Below are positions 41,034 through 49,718 of a stretch of 64,000 bases of DNA, one piece after another. Each line of letters begins with the position of its first letter. The first letter of the stretch is position 1. The stretch is from Polaribacter cellanae (lineage in GTDB: Bacteria > Bacteroidota > Bacteroidia > Flavobacteriales > Flavobacteriaceae), in the NCBI RefSeq assembly GCF_017569185.1, contig NZ_CP071869.1, forward strand, positions 2,470,001 through 2,534,000, given 5' to 3'. The notes under the pieces are model-generated. The model was given only the letters and a program-made list of their open reading frames with translations, searched no databases and was not told where the DNA came from. Position numbers and translations under genes: made by a program.

Positions 41034-41669
41034 ATGAATATCGAAAACCTAAATAAAAATTGGTTAGAATTAGGTCAAAAATATTGCAAAGATTTTTCTT
41101 TGTTAAATGCTATTGGAAGAAAAATAAAGAAACGATATTCAGAAAGGAATAGACATTATCATAATTTAAATCATATCGAATTTATGCTAAACCTCGCCAA
41201 AGAAAATAGAGCAGCAATTAAAGATTTTGATGCGCTTCTTTTCGCCATTTGGTTTCATGATATTATTTACAAATCTCGCTCTAAAAGAAACGAAAAAAAG
41301 AGCGCTAAATATGCTGTAAAAAGACTAAAAAATTTCAATCTAAAAGAGTTAAAAAGAAACAAAATTTATAAACTAATTCTCTCTACAAAAAAACATAAAA
41401 TACTTGTTAAAACAGATTTAGACAATGCTTTTCTGTTAGATTTCGATTTGGCGATTTTTGGTCAAGATTGGAATGTTTATGAAGCATATACCCAAAAGAT
41501 AAGAAAAGAATATAAAATGTTTCCCAACTTTTTATACAGGCCAGCAAGAAAGAAAGTTTTGCAAGGTTTTTTAGACAGAGAAACATTATATTTTACAGAG
41601 AAATATAAAAATTTATTCGAAAAACAAGCAAGAGAAAATCTACAAAGAGAACTAAATCTTTACAATTAA
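41034..41669 (+). CDS. Predicted HD-superfamily metal-dependent phosphohydrolase, 211 aa
   Basis: The metal-binding His/Asp pattern of the HD superfamily is visible: RHYHNLNHIEFML (about residues 40-52) and AIWFHDIIYKS (about 75-85). LLDFDLAIFGQDWNVYEAYT follows, a segment typical of the small predicted HD family present in many bacteria. It is cytoplasmic, with no signal. It starts 2 bases after the SDR stop and ends 1 base before the next gene, so it is translationally coupled in an operon. The substrate is unknown. Confidence 0.82.
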   Translation: MNIENLNKNWLELGQKYCKDFSLLNAIGRKIKKRYSERNRHYHNLNHIEFMLNLAKENRAAIKDFDALLFAIWFHDIIYKSRSKRNEKKSAKYAVKRLKNFNLKELKRNKIYKLILSTKKHKILVKTDLDNAFLLDFDLAIFGQDWNVYEAYTQKIRKEYKMFPNFLYRPARKKVLQGFLDRETLYFTEKYKNLFEKQARENLQRELNLYN

Positions 41670-41670
41670 A

Positions 41671-42813
41671 ATGATAAATAAACGCTTGCTTATCAAAAAC
41701 CTACTCTCTCATAACGATGAGAATAGTTTTTATGATAAAAAGCAACAATTAACTTTCGATTCTAAAATAGGAAAAGCCAAGTTTTTAAAACACGTTTGCG
41801 CACTTTCTAACTCCAACCCAAATAACAATTCTTTTATTGTAATTGGTGTAGAAGACGAAGAAAATAAGATTTTGGGTGTCGATTTTTTCGATGATTCTAA
41901 AATACAGAATTTGGTAAATGCCTACTTAAATAACCCACCAAAAATTGAATATGAAAACGTGCCTTTTCCGCGTTTGCCAAGACATAAAGTGGTTGGTTTG
42001 GTTACAATTTATCCGAATAATAAAATAACATCGCTTTTAAAAAACGCTTGGAAATACAAGAAAAACACCATTTTTTACAGAAGAGGTAGTAATTCGATGC
42101 CATTTTTAGGAGATAATTTCGAGTTGCGGAATAGCAACCAAAAAATTGTAAATTCTATAGAAAAAAATGCCAGTAATAATATTGAATTAACATTAAATGG
42201 TGTGTTCGATTTTATAAACAATCACAAGCCAGAATACAACCCACAATACAAAGTTTTTAACGAGCAATTTGTGTTGTGTTGGGCAGGAAAAAGTAAACTT
42301 ATTAATAACGAAGAATTTTTCTCTAGAGTAGATATAGAGTTGATAAACGAACAAGTGAAACTCTTTTTTTCGGCGTTAGACGACGTTCAAATTAGTTATA
42401 ACAACAATTCTTTTATCGTTACAGAATACATTTATTTGGGTTTAGAAAAGCAAGAAAAATACTATCCCTTAGAAAAAACGATTATCAATTTTAAGAACAA
42501 TGGCAAACACGATATTGTAAAAGAATTTCTCTTCGAGCCACCAAAGTTCGATATAGAAATTATCAACCATATATACAACAATTGCAATGCAATCGTCCAA
42601 AAAATAGAAGAAAATAAACCGCTTTATAAAGCGGAATATATAGATGTTTTACGATTGCCAACCAACTATTTAATTTGCTATTTAAACGGATTTTTAGATG
42701 TTGCAGAGCAATTGAAAAAAGCAAAGCATTACATTAAAAATTTAGAAGATAAAACCACTTATATTAATTATAAAGAAGCGATGCGTGTGATAAGGAAAGT
42801 ACAGTATGGTTAG
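41671..42813 (+). CDS. AlbA_2/Schlafen-like putative DNA-binding protein, 380 aa
   Basis: The N-terminal 130 residues carry the AlbA_2 (divergent AAA_4) fold. KFLKHVCALSNSNPNNNSFI and VIGVEDEENKILGVD are its nucleotide- or nucleic-acid-binding core, followed by RRGSNSMPF. The C-terminal part is unfamiliar and predicted mixed alpha/beta. Proteins with this domain are often annotated as ATP-binding or transcriptional regulators; biochemical roles are poorly known. It is the last gene of the SDR run and converges with the receptor-like gene on the other strand. Confidence 0.78.
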   Translation: MINKRLLIKNLLSHNDENSFYDKKQQLTFDSKIGKAKFLKHVCALSNSNPNNNSFIVIGVEDEENKILGVDFFDDSKIQNLVNAYLNNPPKIEYENVPFPRLPRHKVVGLVTIYPNNKITSLLKNAWKYKKNTIFYRRGSNSMPFLGDNFELRNSNQKIVNSIEKNASNNIELTLNGVFDFINNHKPEYNPQYKVFNEQFVLCWAGKSKLINNEEFFSRVDIELINEQVKLFFSALDDVQISYNNNSFIVTEYIYLGLEKQEKYYPLEKTIINFKNNGKHDIVKEFLFEPPKFDIEIINHIYNNCNAIVQKIEENKPLYKAEYIDVLRLPTNYLICYLNGFLDVAEQLKKAKHYIKNLEDKTTYINYKEAMRVIRKVQYG

Positions 42814-42866
42814 GTTTTTAGAAGCCTGTATAGAATTTGTTGATAGATTTTTTTTAGGTTCGATTG

Positions 42867-45497
42867 TTAAAGTGAAAACCTTATATTAAATAAAATTTGT
42901 CTTGGTCTTAAAATAAAATTAGATTCCAAATAACTAAAATTATTAATATTTACAGTTCTATAATTTTCTGTATTAAAAATATTATTCCATTGCAATTCAA
43001 AATCAATATTTTTCTTTTTCCAAGTGTAGCGATACATTAAGTCAGCAAAGAAATTTTTTGTATTTTCTGAAAATAAATTGTTTTTTACATATTCCGTTTT
43101 TAGACCTATGTATTTATTTTCTTTTGGGTAAATGTTTACATTGAATTTATGAAATTGTTGAGTTACTGTTTGATTTTTTTGTTCTTGGATTTGATTATTT
43201 GAAAATTGAAAAGTAGATGTTAATTCTGTATTTAACCAATCAGTAATATCTATGTCTACCTTTCCGTTAAAACTCCAATTTTGATTAGAGATATCTGTTG
43301 TTTCCGAATTCAAAATTTGCTGAAAATATTGTAAACTATAATTGGTACTCATAGTAATATTAGTGTTTATTGAACTAATATATTTACTAACTTTGGTAGA
43401 AAAACTATGAGATTGTCTTTTGTTATCTCGTTCAATAGCTTTTAACTCAATTGCACCATTGTTTAAAACTTTTGTATTGTACAGTAAGTTGTTATTTGTT
43501 GATGCATTTGAATAAACTAAATTTAAAAATAAAGCCTTAATAGGGTTTCTATATCTAATAAATGCAGAATAACTAATAGTTTGCTTTTCAGGCAAAGGTG
43601 CATTTATACGTTGTATATTTCGGTAATTTTTTAAAATATAATTATAATAGACTTGATTTATAGTGCCAAATTGATTGCCAAAACTAGCGGATGAAGCAAT
43701 ACTCCAAAAATTAGTAATATCATAATTTAAAGAAAAGTGTGGTTCAAAAGTTAGTCTATTTAGGTTTTGATTACGCTGTAAAGGTTTGTCTTCTAATTGG
43801 TAGTTATAAAAATTAATAGGCGTTGTCAATTTCATTCGCCATTTATCTTTTTTGTATTGTGTTTGTAAATTAAAATACACTTTAGAACGTGTCCAATCTA
43901 AATTGTTTTCAAAATTTTTAGTTGTATTTTCTGATGTAAAAATTACACTTTCTAAATTTTGTTTTTCAAACTGAAAACCAACTTTAGGGTTAAAAGTAAA
44001 TCGTTTCCATCCTTTTGTGAAACCTAAAGAATTGTTCGTGTAAAATGTATTAAGATTAACGTTTTGAATACCTTTTTCATAGGCATTACCATTATTTAAT
44101 AAGTTACTAAATTGACCAGGATTTACAGCTAATGATTGTGGTACTTTATTAAAACCTATATAAGATTTTAATGAAGTAATTTGTTTGCCAATTGAGAATA
44201 GAGTTTTAAAATTATTTGATAATTTAAAATAGTTATTACTTAAATTTTGATTGATATTATCATTATTAAGCTGAATATTACCTTGTTGAGCATCCCAAAA
44301 CCTTTGAAATTGTAAACTGTTTTTAAAAAAGTTTTTATCCGTATTTTTTTGGAGAGTTAGATTGGTTTCTAAAGTATTTGTGTAGAGTTGGTTATACTTT
44401 TGCTCAAATAAATTAATGGTGCCATTTGCGGTAAAAAATTGCGTATTGGTAAATCCTTTTTGTTGTTGATAATCATTAATGTAAGAAACATTTAATCGCA
44501 ATTCATAATCATTTTTTAACTTCTGTAAGTAATTGGTTGTAATTAAATGAACATTGTTATTTAACCAACGTTTTTCTGAAAAATTAGGGGTTTGAAGTTT
44601 TTGAATTGATAACCAATCTTGTTTTTTGTCATTACGCTCAAATTGCTCCAATAAATCTTCAATGGTCAAAGTTTTTAATTGTGAAGCTACATTATTTCCT
44701 GTATTATTGGTTTGATAAGAACTTAGTATTTGTTTTTTCTTTGAAAACAGCATAGGTGTTATATTGGCATCCCAAAGTAAAGGAGACAATCCACTACCAA
44801 TGTCTGCTTGACCTGTAAAAGTGTAACTTTTTTTAAGTTTGATGTTTATGGCTGCTTGGTCTGAATATACCAAGCTATCTAACATTTTTATGGGTTGATG
44901 GTTTTCTAAAACCTGAACTTTAGAAACTGTTTTATAGGGTAAATTTTTATTGGCTAAATTGTATTTCCCCTCTAACAAATCTAAACCTTCAATATAATAT
45001 TTATTAATAGGTTTTCCTTGATACAAAATCTTTCCATTACTTAAAACCTCAATACCTGGCATATTTTTTAAAACATCGGCAATAGTTCTATCTTCTTGTT
45101 TAGAAAATGCGCTTACAGAGTAATTAATGGTATCTCCACGTTTTGTAATTGGGTTATTTTTTACAACAACTTCTTTTAATTCGGTTATTTCTCCTTCTAA
45201 AACAAAATTTAAAGTTTGAGTTTTATTTTCAATGATTTTAGTAACCGTTTTAAAACCCATTGACCTAATGTTTAGTTGTATTTGTTGATGTTTAGAACTT
45301 ACTAAAATTGAAAAGAAACCTTTGTTATCCGAAATATCGTAGTTAATAATATTGTCAGTATTTAATTCTGTTATAGTAACACTTGCACCAGAAATAAGTT
45401 GACTTTTTTCTGTGGATAGCGTACCACTAATTTTAGTTTGAGCAAAACCATTTATTGAAAAGTAACAAAGCAATAACAATATTAAAACTTGCTTCAT
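42867..45497 (-). CDS. Outer-membrane receptor-like protein with carboxypeptidase-regulatory domain, 876 aa
   Basis: A cleaved signal peptide (LLLLCYFSINGFAQ) is followed by a CarboxypepD_reg-like domain (about 22-110). A plug-type segment comes next (TIADVLKNMPGIEVLSNGKI, about 140-160, with YYIEGLDLLEGKYNLANKNL), then a long beta-barrel ending in ILRPRQILFNIRFSL. No TonB box is obvious. The architecture is that of TonB-dependent receptor relatives in Bacteroidota. It is coupled to the upstream GLPGLI gene by an ATGA-type overlap, so the two act together; the ligand is unknown. Confidence 0.82.
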   Translation of the reverse strand: MKQVLILLLLCYFSINGFAQTKISGTLSTEKSQLISGASVTITELNTDNIINYDISDNKGFFSILVSSKHQQIQLNIRSMGFKTVTKIIENKTQTLNFVLEGEITELKEVVVKNNPITKRGDTINYSVSAFSKQEDRTIADVLKNMPGIEVLSNGKILYQGKPINKYYIEGLDLLEGKYNLANKNLPYKTVSKVQVLENHQPIKMLDSLVYSDQAAINIKLKKSYTFTGQADIGSGLSPLLWDANITPMLFSKKKQILSSYQTNNTGNNVASQLKTLTIEDLLEQFERNDKKQDWLSIQKLQTPNFSEKRWLNNNVHLITTNYLQKLKNDYELRLNVSYINDYQQQKGFTNTQFFTANGTINLFEQKYNQLYTNTLETNLTLQKNTDKNFFKNSLQFQRFWDAQQGNIQLNNDNINQNLSNNYFKLSNNFKTLFSIGKQITSLKSYIGFNKVPQSLAVNPGQFSNLLNNGNAYEKGIQNVNLNTFYTNNSLGFTKGWKRFTFNPKVGFQFEKQNLESVIFTSENTTKNFENNLDWTRSKVYFNLQTQYKKDKWRMKLTTPINFYNYQLEDKPLQRNQNLNRLTFEPHFSLNYDITNFWSIASSASFGNQFGTINQVYYNYILKNYRNIQRINAPLPEKQTISYSAFIRYRNPIKALFLNLVYSNASTNNNLLYNTKVLNNGAIELKAIERDNKRQSHSFSTKVSKYISSINTNITMSTNYSLQYFQQILNSETTDISNQNWSFNGKVDIDITDWLNTELTSTFQFSNNQIQEQKNQTVTQQFHKFNVNIYPKENKYIGLKTEYVKNNLFSENTKNFFADLMYRYTWKKKNIDFELQWNNIFNTENYRTVNINNFSYLESNFILRPRQILFNIRFSL

Positions 45498-46267
45498 TTA
45501 TTTTCTTCTTTTAATTCGATAGGAATTGAGATCTCTTTTTTTTCTTTTATTCTATTTTTAATCAACCTTTTTGAATTTCCAATGGCTCTGTTGATTATAA
45601 ATTGTTCAACCCCTTGTTTTAATTTTGTTTCTTGTTCTTTTTTAATTACTTTATAGTCCTTTTTGTTAAAAATTTTAAAATTACCTTTTTCAATTCCAAT
45701 TAATAGAAATTTAAATACTTTTTCGGTATCGTAAATTTCTAGTATTAATCCTGGTAAACCAGTAAATTTATAAGGGCCATCACTTAATGGTATATCATAG
45801 GAAAACCAAGCATTATAGTTTCTACCAGAAAACGATGTTTTTGCTAAGAAACATTTATAACCTAAAATATTTTTTGATTCCTTTGTTATTTGCCACTTTA
45901 ATTCTGGTAAGTTGTCTTTATATTGATACTTTTCAAATGCATACTTATTATAATAAGTATATGAGTTTTCGCTAATTCTTTTTTCAATGATATAGGAAAC
46001 CTCTTCTTTTTTAAGTTGTTTCTTTTTTTCTATAAACAAATATCGATTATTTGAATACACCTTTCTTAAAGAATCTATTTTTAATTTAATTTCACTTATA
46101 AATATACTGTTTTGATTATTTGTAAACAACAGCATTTTTTTATTTGATTTTACAGTTGGTTCTTTTTGAGACGGGTAAGAAAAACTATATGTGAACTTTT
46201 TTTGAGAAAATAAATTGAATGTAATAAAAAGAACAACTGATAAAGAGTAAAGTCTTATATTTTTCAT
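45494..46267 (-). CDS. GLPGLI family protein, copy A (257 aa)
   Basis: A signal peptide (SLSVVLFITFNLFSQ) precedes a secreted domain with the family signature GPYKFTGLPGLILEIYD (about residues 168-184). KCFLAKTSFSGRNYNAWFSY lies before it. GLPGLI proteins (TIGR01200) are envelope proteins of unknown biochemical role in Bacteroidota. This gene overlaps the receptor-like gene by 4 bases. A second GLPGLI gene lies upstream, and the two share the same surrounding arrangement. Confidence 0.88.
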   Translation of the reverse strand: MKNIRLYSLSVVLFITFNLFSQKKFTYSFSYPSQKEPTVKSNKKMLLFTNNQNSIFISEIKLKIDSLRKVYSNNRYLFIEKKKQLKKEEVSYIIEKRISENSYTYYNKYAFEKYQYKDNLPELKWQITKESKNILGYKCFLAKTSFSGRNYNAWFSYDIPLSDGPYKFTGLPGLILEIYDTEKVFKFLLIGIEKGNFKIFNKKDYKVIKKEQETKLKQGVEQFIINRAIGNSKRLIKNRIKEKKEISIPIELKEENK

Positions 46268-46335
46268 GTTTTTAATTTTTTATGTTATTAATGTCTGTGT
46301 ATATGTTTATTCAATACAGTATGCACTATTAAAAA

Positions 46336-46362
46336 TTCTCTCCCAAATTTTTTAGGAGAGAA
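46336..46362 (-). other. Hairpin between degenerate peptide gene and GLPGLI copy A
   Basis: TTCTCTCC and GGAGAGAA form an 8-bp stem. It sits 16 bases beyond the peptide frame's stop and about 70 bases before GLPGLI A, in the same place as the 15-bp hairpin in the second cassette. No T-run follows on the minus strand. Confidence 0.6.
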
Positions 46363-46377
46363 GATTTAATTAAAGAA

Positions 46378-46501
46378 TTAACAAAGTAAATCATCAACAA
46401 ATTCTGCTATGTCAAATTCTTGATCAGTAGTCAAACCAGTGTCGTTATACGTAAAAGTCCCTCCACAAGACAAAAGTTAATGTTAAAAATAAATTTTTCA
46501 T
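46378..46501 (-). pseudogene. Small secreted-peptide gene, degenerate copy A
   Basis: On the minus strand an ATG at 46501 starts MKNLFLTLTFV, the same opening as the intact 72-aa peptide gene (MKNLFLGLSFLFATF). About 13 codons in, the frame shifts. The following frame reads SCGGTFTYNDTGLTTDQEFD and IAEFVDDLLC before a TAA at 46378. The 124-nt span is not a multiple of three. It is either a decayed peptide gene or a shortened one with a sequencing indel. Confidence 0.5.
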
Positions 46502-46627
46502 TATAAAACAATTCAAATAATTAAAAGTCTAAACTTTATAAGTTTAAGGTCGTTATAGTTTAGTCGTGGACTTTCCACTTTTAAGACCTGTCGGTTTTCA
46601 TTCTTCACTTTTAGAGAGTTAATTTAC
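46485..46627 (-). repeat. 143-bp leader duplication, copy A
   Basis: It matches 47723-47866 at roughly 90% by eye, including AAACTTTATAAGTTT and CCACTTTTAAGACCTGT. It covers the start of the peptide gene and its 5' leader, showing that the peptide-GLPGLI cassette was duplicated in tandem. Confidence 0.85.
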
Positions 46628-47460
46628 ATTTGTTTTTCACCATCATCTTTTAACTCGATTGGGTTGTTGTTCTTCATTTTTTCCTTATGCGAATCAATAA
46701 GAGATTTTTTTTGAAGTTCGTTGGAAAAATCTAATGATATTCCACTTTGTTCCAACATTTTTATAGGGTTTTCATTTAGTTTTTCTTTTGTTTGTTCATA
46801 GTCTTTTTTACTAACTTGGATATAATTTTTCGGATTGAAATTTAAGATATGCTCATTTGACAAAGATTCTATTCCTTTGATTAAAAAATGATATTCTTTT
46901 TTACTATCATAAATCTCAAAAATTAATCCTGGTAATCCATAAAATTTATATGGTCCAGTACTGACAGGAATATCATTTGAATACCAAGCTGTATAATTTC
47001 TTCCTTGATAGCTTACAGTTGCTTTCTTGCAGTTATAACCGAGAATTTGTTTAGTGTTTTTATGATTAGTCCAGTTATGATTAATAGACTCCTCATAAAA
47101 AAACTTGTCCTTTAGAATTTTTTGATGAAACAATATTTTGTTTGAACCCAAAACATTAATTACGAAAAAATCGAATTTAGTTTTTGGTATATTTCTCATA
47201 AATTCAGAAAAACTCAACTGCTTTACATTTTCTGAAGCCATTAGAGAATCAATTTTATATTTGCCTTCACTTATGAACTTTGAATGGTTTTTAGATATAA
47301 AAAGAAACATTTTTTCTTTCTGTTTCAGTTCTGAGTTCTTTAGCTCTTTAAACTCTAATTCATAAGTAATTTTATAATCTATAGTGTCATTTATCTGAGA
47401 ATAACTTACTGTATGGATAATTACTATTAAAAAAATTGATATTATAATTTTTAAATTCAT
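46624..47460 (-). CDS. GLPGLI family protein, copy B (278 aa)
   Basis: The signal MNLKIIISIFLIVIIHTVSYS leads into a secreted protein with GPYKFYGLPGLIFEIYD (about residues 168-184) and KKATVSYQGRNYTAWYSNDI before it. It is similar in layout to copy A but diverged in detail. An intact small peptide gene lies immediately upstream, and the leader of the degenerate peptide copy A lies immediately downstream. The C-terminus is rich in Lys/Glu and Pro-Ile-Glu-Leu (NNPIELKDDGEKQM), as in copy A (SIPIELKEENK). Confidence 0.88.
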   Translation of the reverse strand: MNLKIIISIFLIVIIHTVSYSQINDTIDYKITYELEFKELKNSELKQKEKMFLFISKNHSKFISEGKYKIDSLMASENVKQLSFSEFMRNIPKTKFDFFVINVLGSNKILFHQKILKDKFFYEESINHNWTNHKNTKQILGYNCKKATVSYQGRNYTAWYSNDIPVSTGPYKFYGLPGLIFEIYDSKKEYHFLIKGIESLSNEHILNFNPKNYIQVSKKDYEQTKEKLNENPIKMLEQSGISLDFSNELQKKSLIDSHKEKMKNNNPIELKDDGEKQM

Positions 47461-47475
47461 AGTTTTAATTTTTTA

Positions 47476-47509
47476 AATCCCTAAGAAAACATTTGTTTTC
47501 TTAGGGATT
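47476..47509 (-). other. Strong hairpin between peptide gene and GLPGLI copy B
   Basis: AATCCCTAAGAAAAC and GTTTTCTTAGGGATT form a perfect 15-bp stem with a 4-nt loop, 11 bases after the peptide stop. On the minus strand the bases after the stem are TAAAAAATTAAAAC, not a T-run. Partial attenuation or mRNA processing fits better than full termination. Confidence 0.75.
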
Positions 47510-47520
47510 AGATTGAATAA

Positions 47521-47739
47521 TTATCTTCTTCCACTTTCACACCAATATGCCTCTGCATAGCCAATATGGCTTATCAACATTTCCATTGATGTAACGTAAA
47601 CGCAACCAGATACTCCACAAGAAAGGGTTACATTAACACAATCGTTGAAATCTTCTTCGGCAATTTTGTTGTCGATTTCAGTACTTCCTCCAGTAAATGT
47701 TGCAAACAAGAATGATAATCCTAAAAATAAATTTTTCAT
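47521..47739 (-). CDS. Cys-containing small secreted peptide, 72 aa
   Basis: The N-terminus is a signal sequence (MKNLFLGLSFLFATF) followed by a short acidic stretch (EIDNKIAEEDFND). A core follows with four cysteines (DCVNVTLSCGVSGCVYV, then YWCESGRR). Two disulfides are possible. The size, the signal plus acidic region, and the tandem neighbourhood with GLPGLI and receptor-like genes recall secreted peptide or bacteriocin-type products. No family is recognised and no biosynthetic enzyme for a modified peptide is nearby. The gene is preceded by the duplicated leader. Confidence 0.7.
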   Translation of the reverse strand: MKNLFLGLSFLFATFTGGSTEIDNKIAEEDFNDCVNVTLSCGVSGCVYVTSMEMLISHIGYAEAYWCESGRR

Positions 47740-47866
47740 TATAAAACAATTTAAATAATTAAAAGTCTAAACTTTATAAGTTTATGGTCATTATAGTTTA
47801 GGTCGCAGTCTATCCACTTTTAAGACCTGTTGGTTTTCATTCTTCATTTTCCGAGAGTTAATTTAC
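47723..47866 (-). repeat. 143-bp leader duplication, copy B
   Basis: The intact counterpart of 46485-46627. It contains the 5' leader and start of the 72-aa peptide gene. The rest of the gap up to the SGNH gene (47867-48263) holds the twin palindromes but no gene. Confidence 0.85.
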
Positions 47867-48028
47867 TTTTTTCTTATAAATTCCGTAAGTCGAATGGTCT
47901 TTAAATTACTCATTTTGAGTGCTCGAATGATTGCCAACTATTTCTCTTTAGTATTTTATAAAGAAATAATAATGTAAACATAAGCGTTTAAAAAACACCT
48001 GTCAATCCCTGAACGCCGTATATTTTTT

Positions 48029-48069
48029 GTATCCCTGAGCTCAGGGATACTTGTCCCTGAGCTCAGGGA
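48029..48069. promoter_or_regulatory. Twin palindromes upstream of the peptide/GLPGLI operon
   Basis: A 22-bp perfect palindrome (48029-48050, half-site GTATCCCTGAG) is followed by a 16-bp perfect palindrome (48054-48069, half-site TCCCTGAG). Their centres are 22 bp apart, about two helical turns. A lone half-site ATCCCTGAA lies at 48005. The arrangement fits cooperative binding by a dimeric regulator, although a short-repeat origin is possible. Confidence 0.6.
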
Positions 48070-48263
48070 TAGTGGAGTTTTAACTAATTGATATTTAGAT
48101 AGTTATAAAGCACTTTTTTTTGATAAATTTTAGTCAACTTTCTAATTTTAAAGAGTTTAAAATATTAAAAAAGCAGATTAGGGCTTTAAAGTAGAATTAT
48201 TGTATATTTTAACTATAAGATTTTACTTACCAAAAATATCAATAATTAAGTTAGAATAATATA

Positions 48264-49028
48264 TTATTTAATCATTAGTTCATTAATTTTATCTTCAAGT
48301 GCATTAAACATAAGTATATATCCTTCTTTATTCGGATGCAGAAAATCTGGCATTAAATCTCTTCTAACCATTCCCTTATCATTATAATAAACAGCACCAA
48401 TATCTATATAATGGATAAGAGGGTTTGCTTCTGGGAATTTAGAAATAATTTTATTTGTAGCTTTATTTATTTGGTCTCGATGGTTTGGTTTATAGCCATA
48501 AGGTAGTATGCCCATTAAAAGAATTTTGGTATTGGGTAGTTTTTCATTTATAATAGTACATATTTTCTTTATTCCTCCTGCTAATTCTTCAGGCGTGCTT
48601 ACAGTAAGATAATGGTTACCATCTGTATTATTTGTACCTATTAAAAGAACTGCTACTTTTGGGTTTATGTTTTCAAGAGCACCGTTTTTAAGTCTCCAAA
48701 TTACATTTTCGGTTCTGTCACCAGAAATTCCCATATTTATTGTTTTGTAGGTATCGAGGTATTTTTTCCAAATGCCTGCTTGTTCTTTTTTATCTAAAGA
48801 ATTAAAAATGGAATTCCCAATAAGTATCAATTCAGAATCTGGATTTAACTTGCCTATTATTGTTTGGTGTCGTTTTATCCACCATTTCTCTTCTTTTTTA
48901 ACTTCCAATGAAGCCAAGTTTTCTGAAACTTTAACAATATTGTTAGTGGTAGATTTAATATCGGTTTCTTTATTTTTACACCCTAAAAAAATAAAGACCA
49001 GTAAAGTAGAAAGTAATAATTTATGCAT
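48264..49028 (-). CDS. SGNH/GDSL-type hydrolase lipoprotein (PAF-acetylhydrolase-like)
   Basis: A 254-residue lipoprotein (LLSTLLVFIFLGC). SGNH blocks are LILIGNSIF (block I, with GNS in place of GDS), NMGISGDRTENVIWRL (block II), VLLIGTNNTDGN (block III) and PDFLHPNKEGY (block V, with Asp and His). It is related to the platelet-activating-factor acetylhydrolase IB group, in which acetyl esters of glycans or lipids are removed. It is exported and probably acts on envelope or environmental glycans. It lies downstream of the ECF sigma operon. Confidence 0.88.
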   Translation of the reverse strand: MHKLLLSTLLVFIFLGCKNKETDIKSTTNNIVKVSENLASLEVKKEEKWWIKRHQTIIGKLNPDSELILIGNSIFNSLDKKEQAGIWKKYLDTYKTINMGISGDRTENVIWRLKNGALENINPKVAVLLIGTNNTDGNHYLTVSTPEELAGGIKKICTIINEKLPNTKILLMGILPYGYKPNHRDQINKATNKIISKFPEANPLIHYIDIGAVYYNDKGMVRRDLMPDFLHPNKEGYILMFNALEDKINELMIK

Positions 49029-49133
49029 AATTTTTTTGTGATTTGTTTCGAGATAAACGAAGTTAATGGTTTTTTAGAAAACCTAACGTACAAACTTTAA
49101 TAAACCTCCAAACAAAAAGAAGAATAAGCTACT

Positions 49134-49165
49134 ATTAATACCATTTCTGCATTCATTTCAAAATA
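49134..49165. repeat. Solo relic of the MITE-like repeat
   Basis: ATTAATACCATTTCTG matches the arm of the element at 1256-1281. A diverged continuation (CATTCATTTCAAA) follows, and no right arm was seen. It lies between the SGNH hydrolase and the plug-like gene. Confidence 0.55.
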
Positions 49166-49211
49166 AAAAAATAGTATTCTTATCTCTGTAGATTAATGCA
49201 ATAAACATATA

Positions 49212-49682
49212 TTAGTTCTTAGTTTTTATAATAATAACCCCATTAGGCGATTTGTATTGTTTTATTGCTTCTTTTCCTTTAAGTACTTTTACAGACGCTA
49301 TATTTTGGGTAGATATATTAGACAATGCTGCTTTATTTGCAACTTTTCCGTTTATAATTACAAGCGGTTCTTTATCCTCTTTTTTACTACTTGGTTTTTT
49401 CTCATCAATAGAAAGGTTTGGCTTACTATTTTTTTTAGTTTTAATTAGAATTACACCATTTGGTGCTTTGTATTCTTTTAAAGCTTTCTCGTCTTTTATA
49501 ATATCTATAGATTCAATTTTTGTTTGATCAAGCAAATTAACAATTGTGTAGTTATACTTTACTCCATCAATATAAACATCTGGTTTTTTCTCTGCTTTTA
49601 CTTCAACTTTTAGTTTATTTTGTGCAGAAAAGTTGGCAATAGATATACAGGATATAAAAATTGCAATGAGTATTTTTTTCAT
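49212..49682 (-). CDS. Stand-alone protein with two TonB-plug-like repeats, 156 aa
   Basis: A signal peptide (LIAIFISCISIANFSAQ) precedes two copies of a plug-like motif. The first runs from DVYIDGVKYNYTIVNLLD to ALKEYKAPNGVILIKTK. The second runs from PLVIINGKVANKAALSNIS to AIKQYKSPNGVIIIKTK. This pattern is found at the tails of BlaR1/M56 sensors and in receptor plugs, but here it has no barrel or peptidase. It is encoded with an ECF sigma and an anti-sigma-like protein, so it may act in envelope signalling. Confidence 0.72.
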   Translation of the reverse strand: MKKILIAIFISCISIANFSAQNKLKVEVKAEKKPDVYIDGVKYNYTIVNLLDQTKIESIDIIKDEKALKEYKAPNGVILIKTKKNSKPNLSIDEKKPSSKKEDKEPLVIINGKVANKAALSNISTQNIASVKVLKGKEAIKQYKSPNGVIIIKTKN

Positions 49683-49718
49683 AATTTATTTTAATATTAG
49701 TGAATTTTTATTTTAAAA

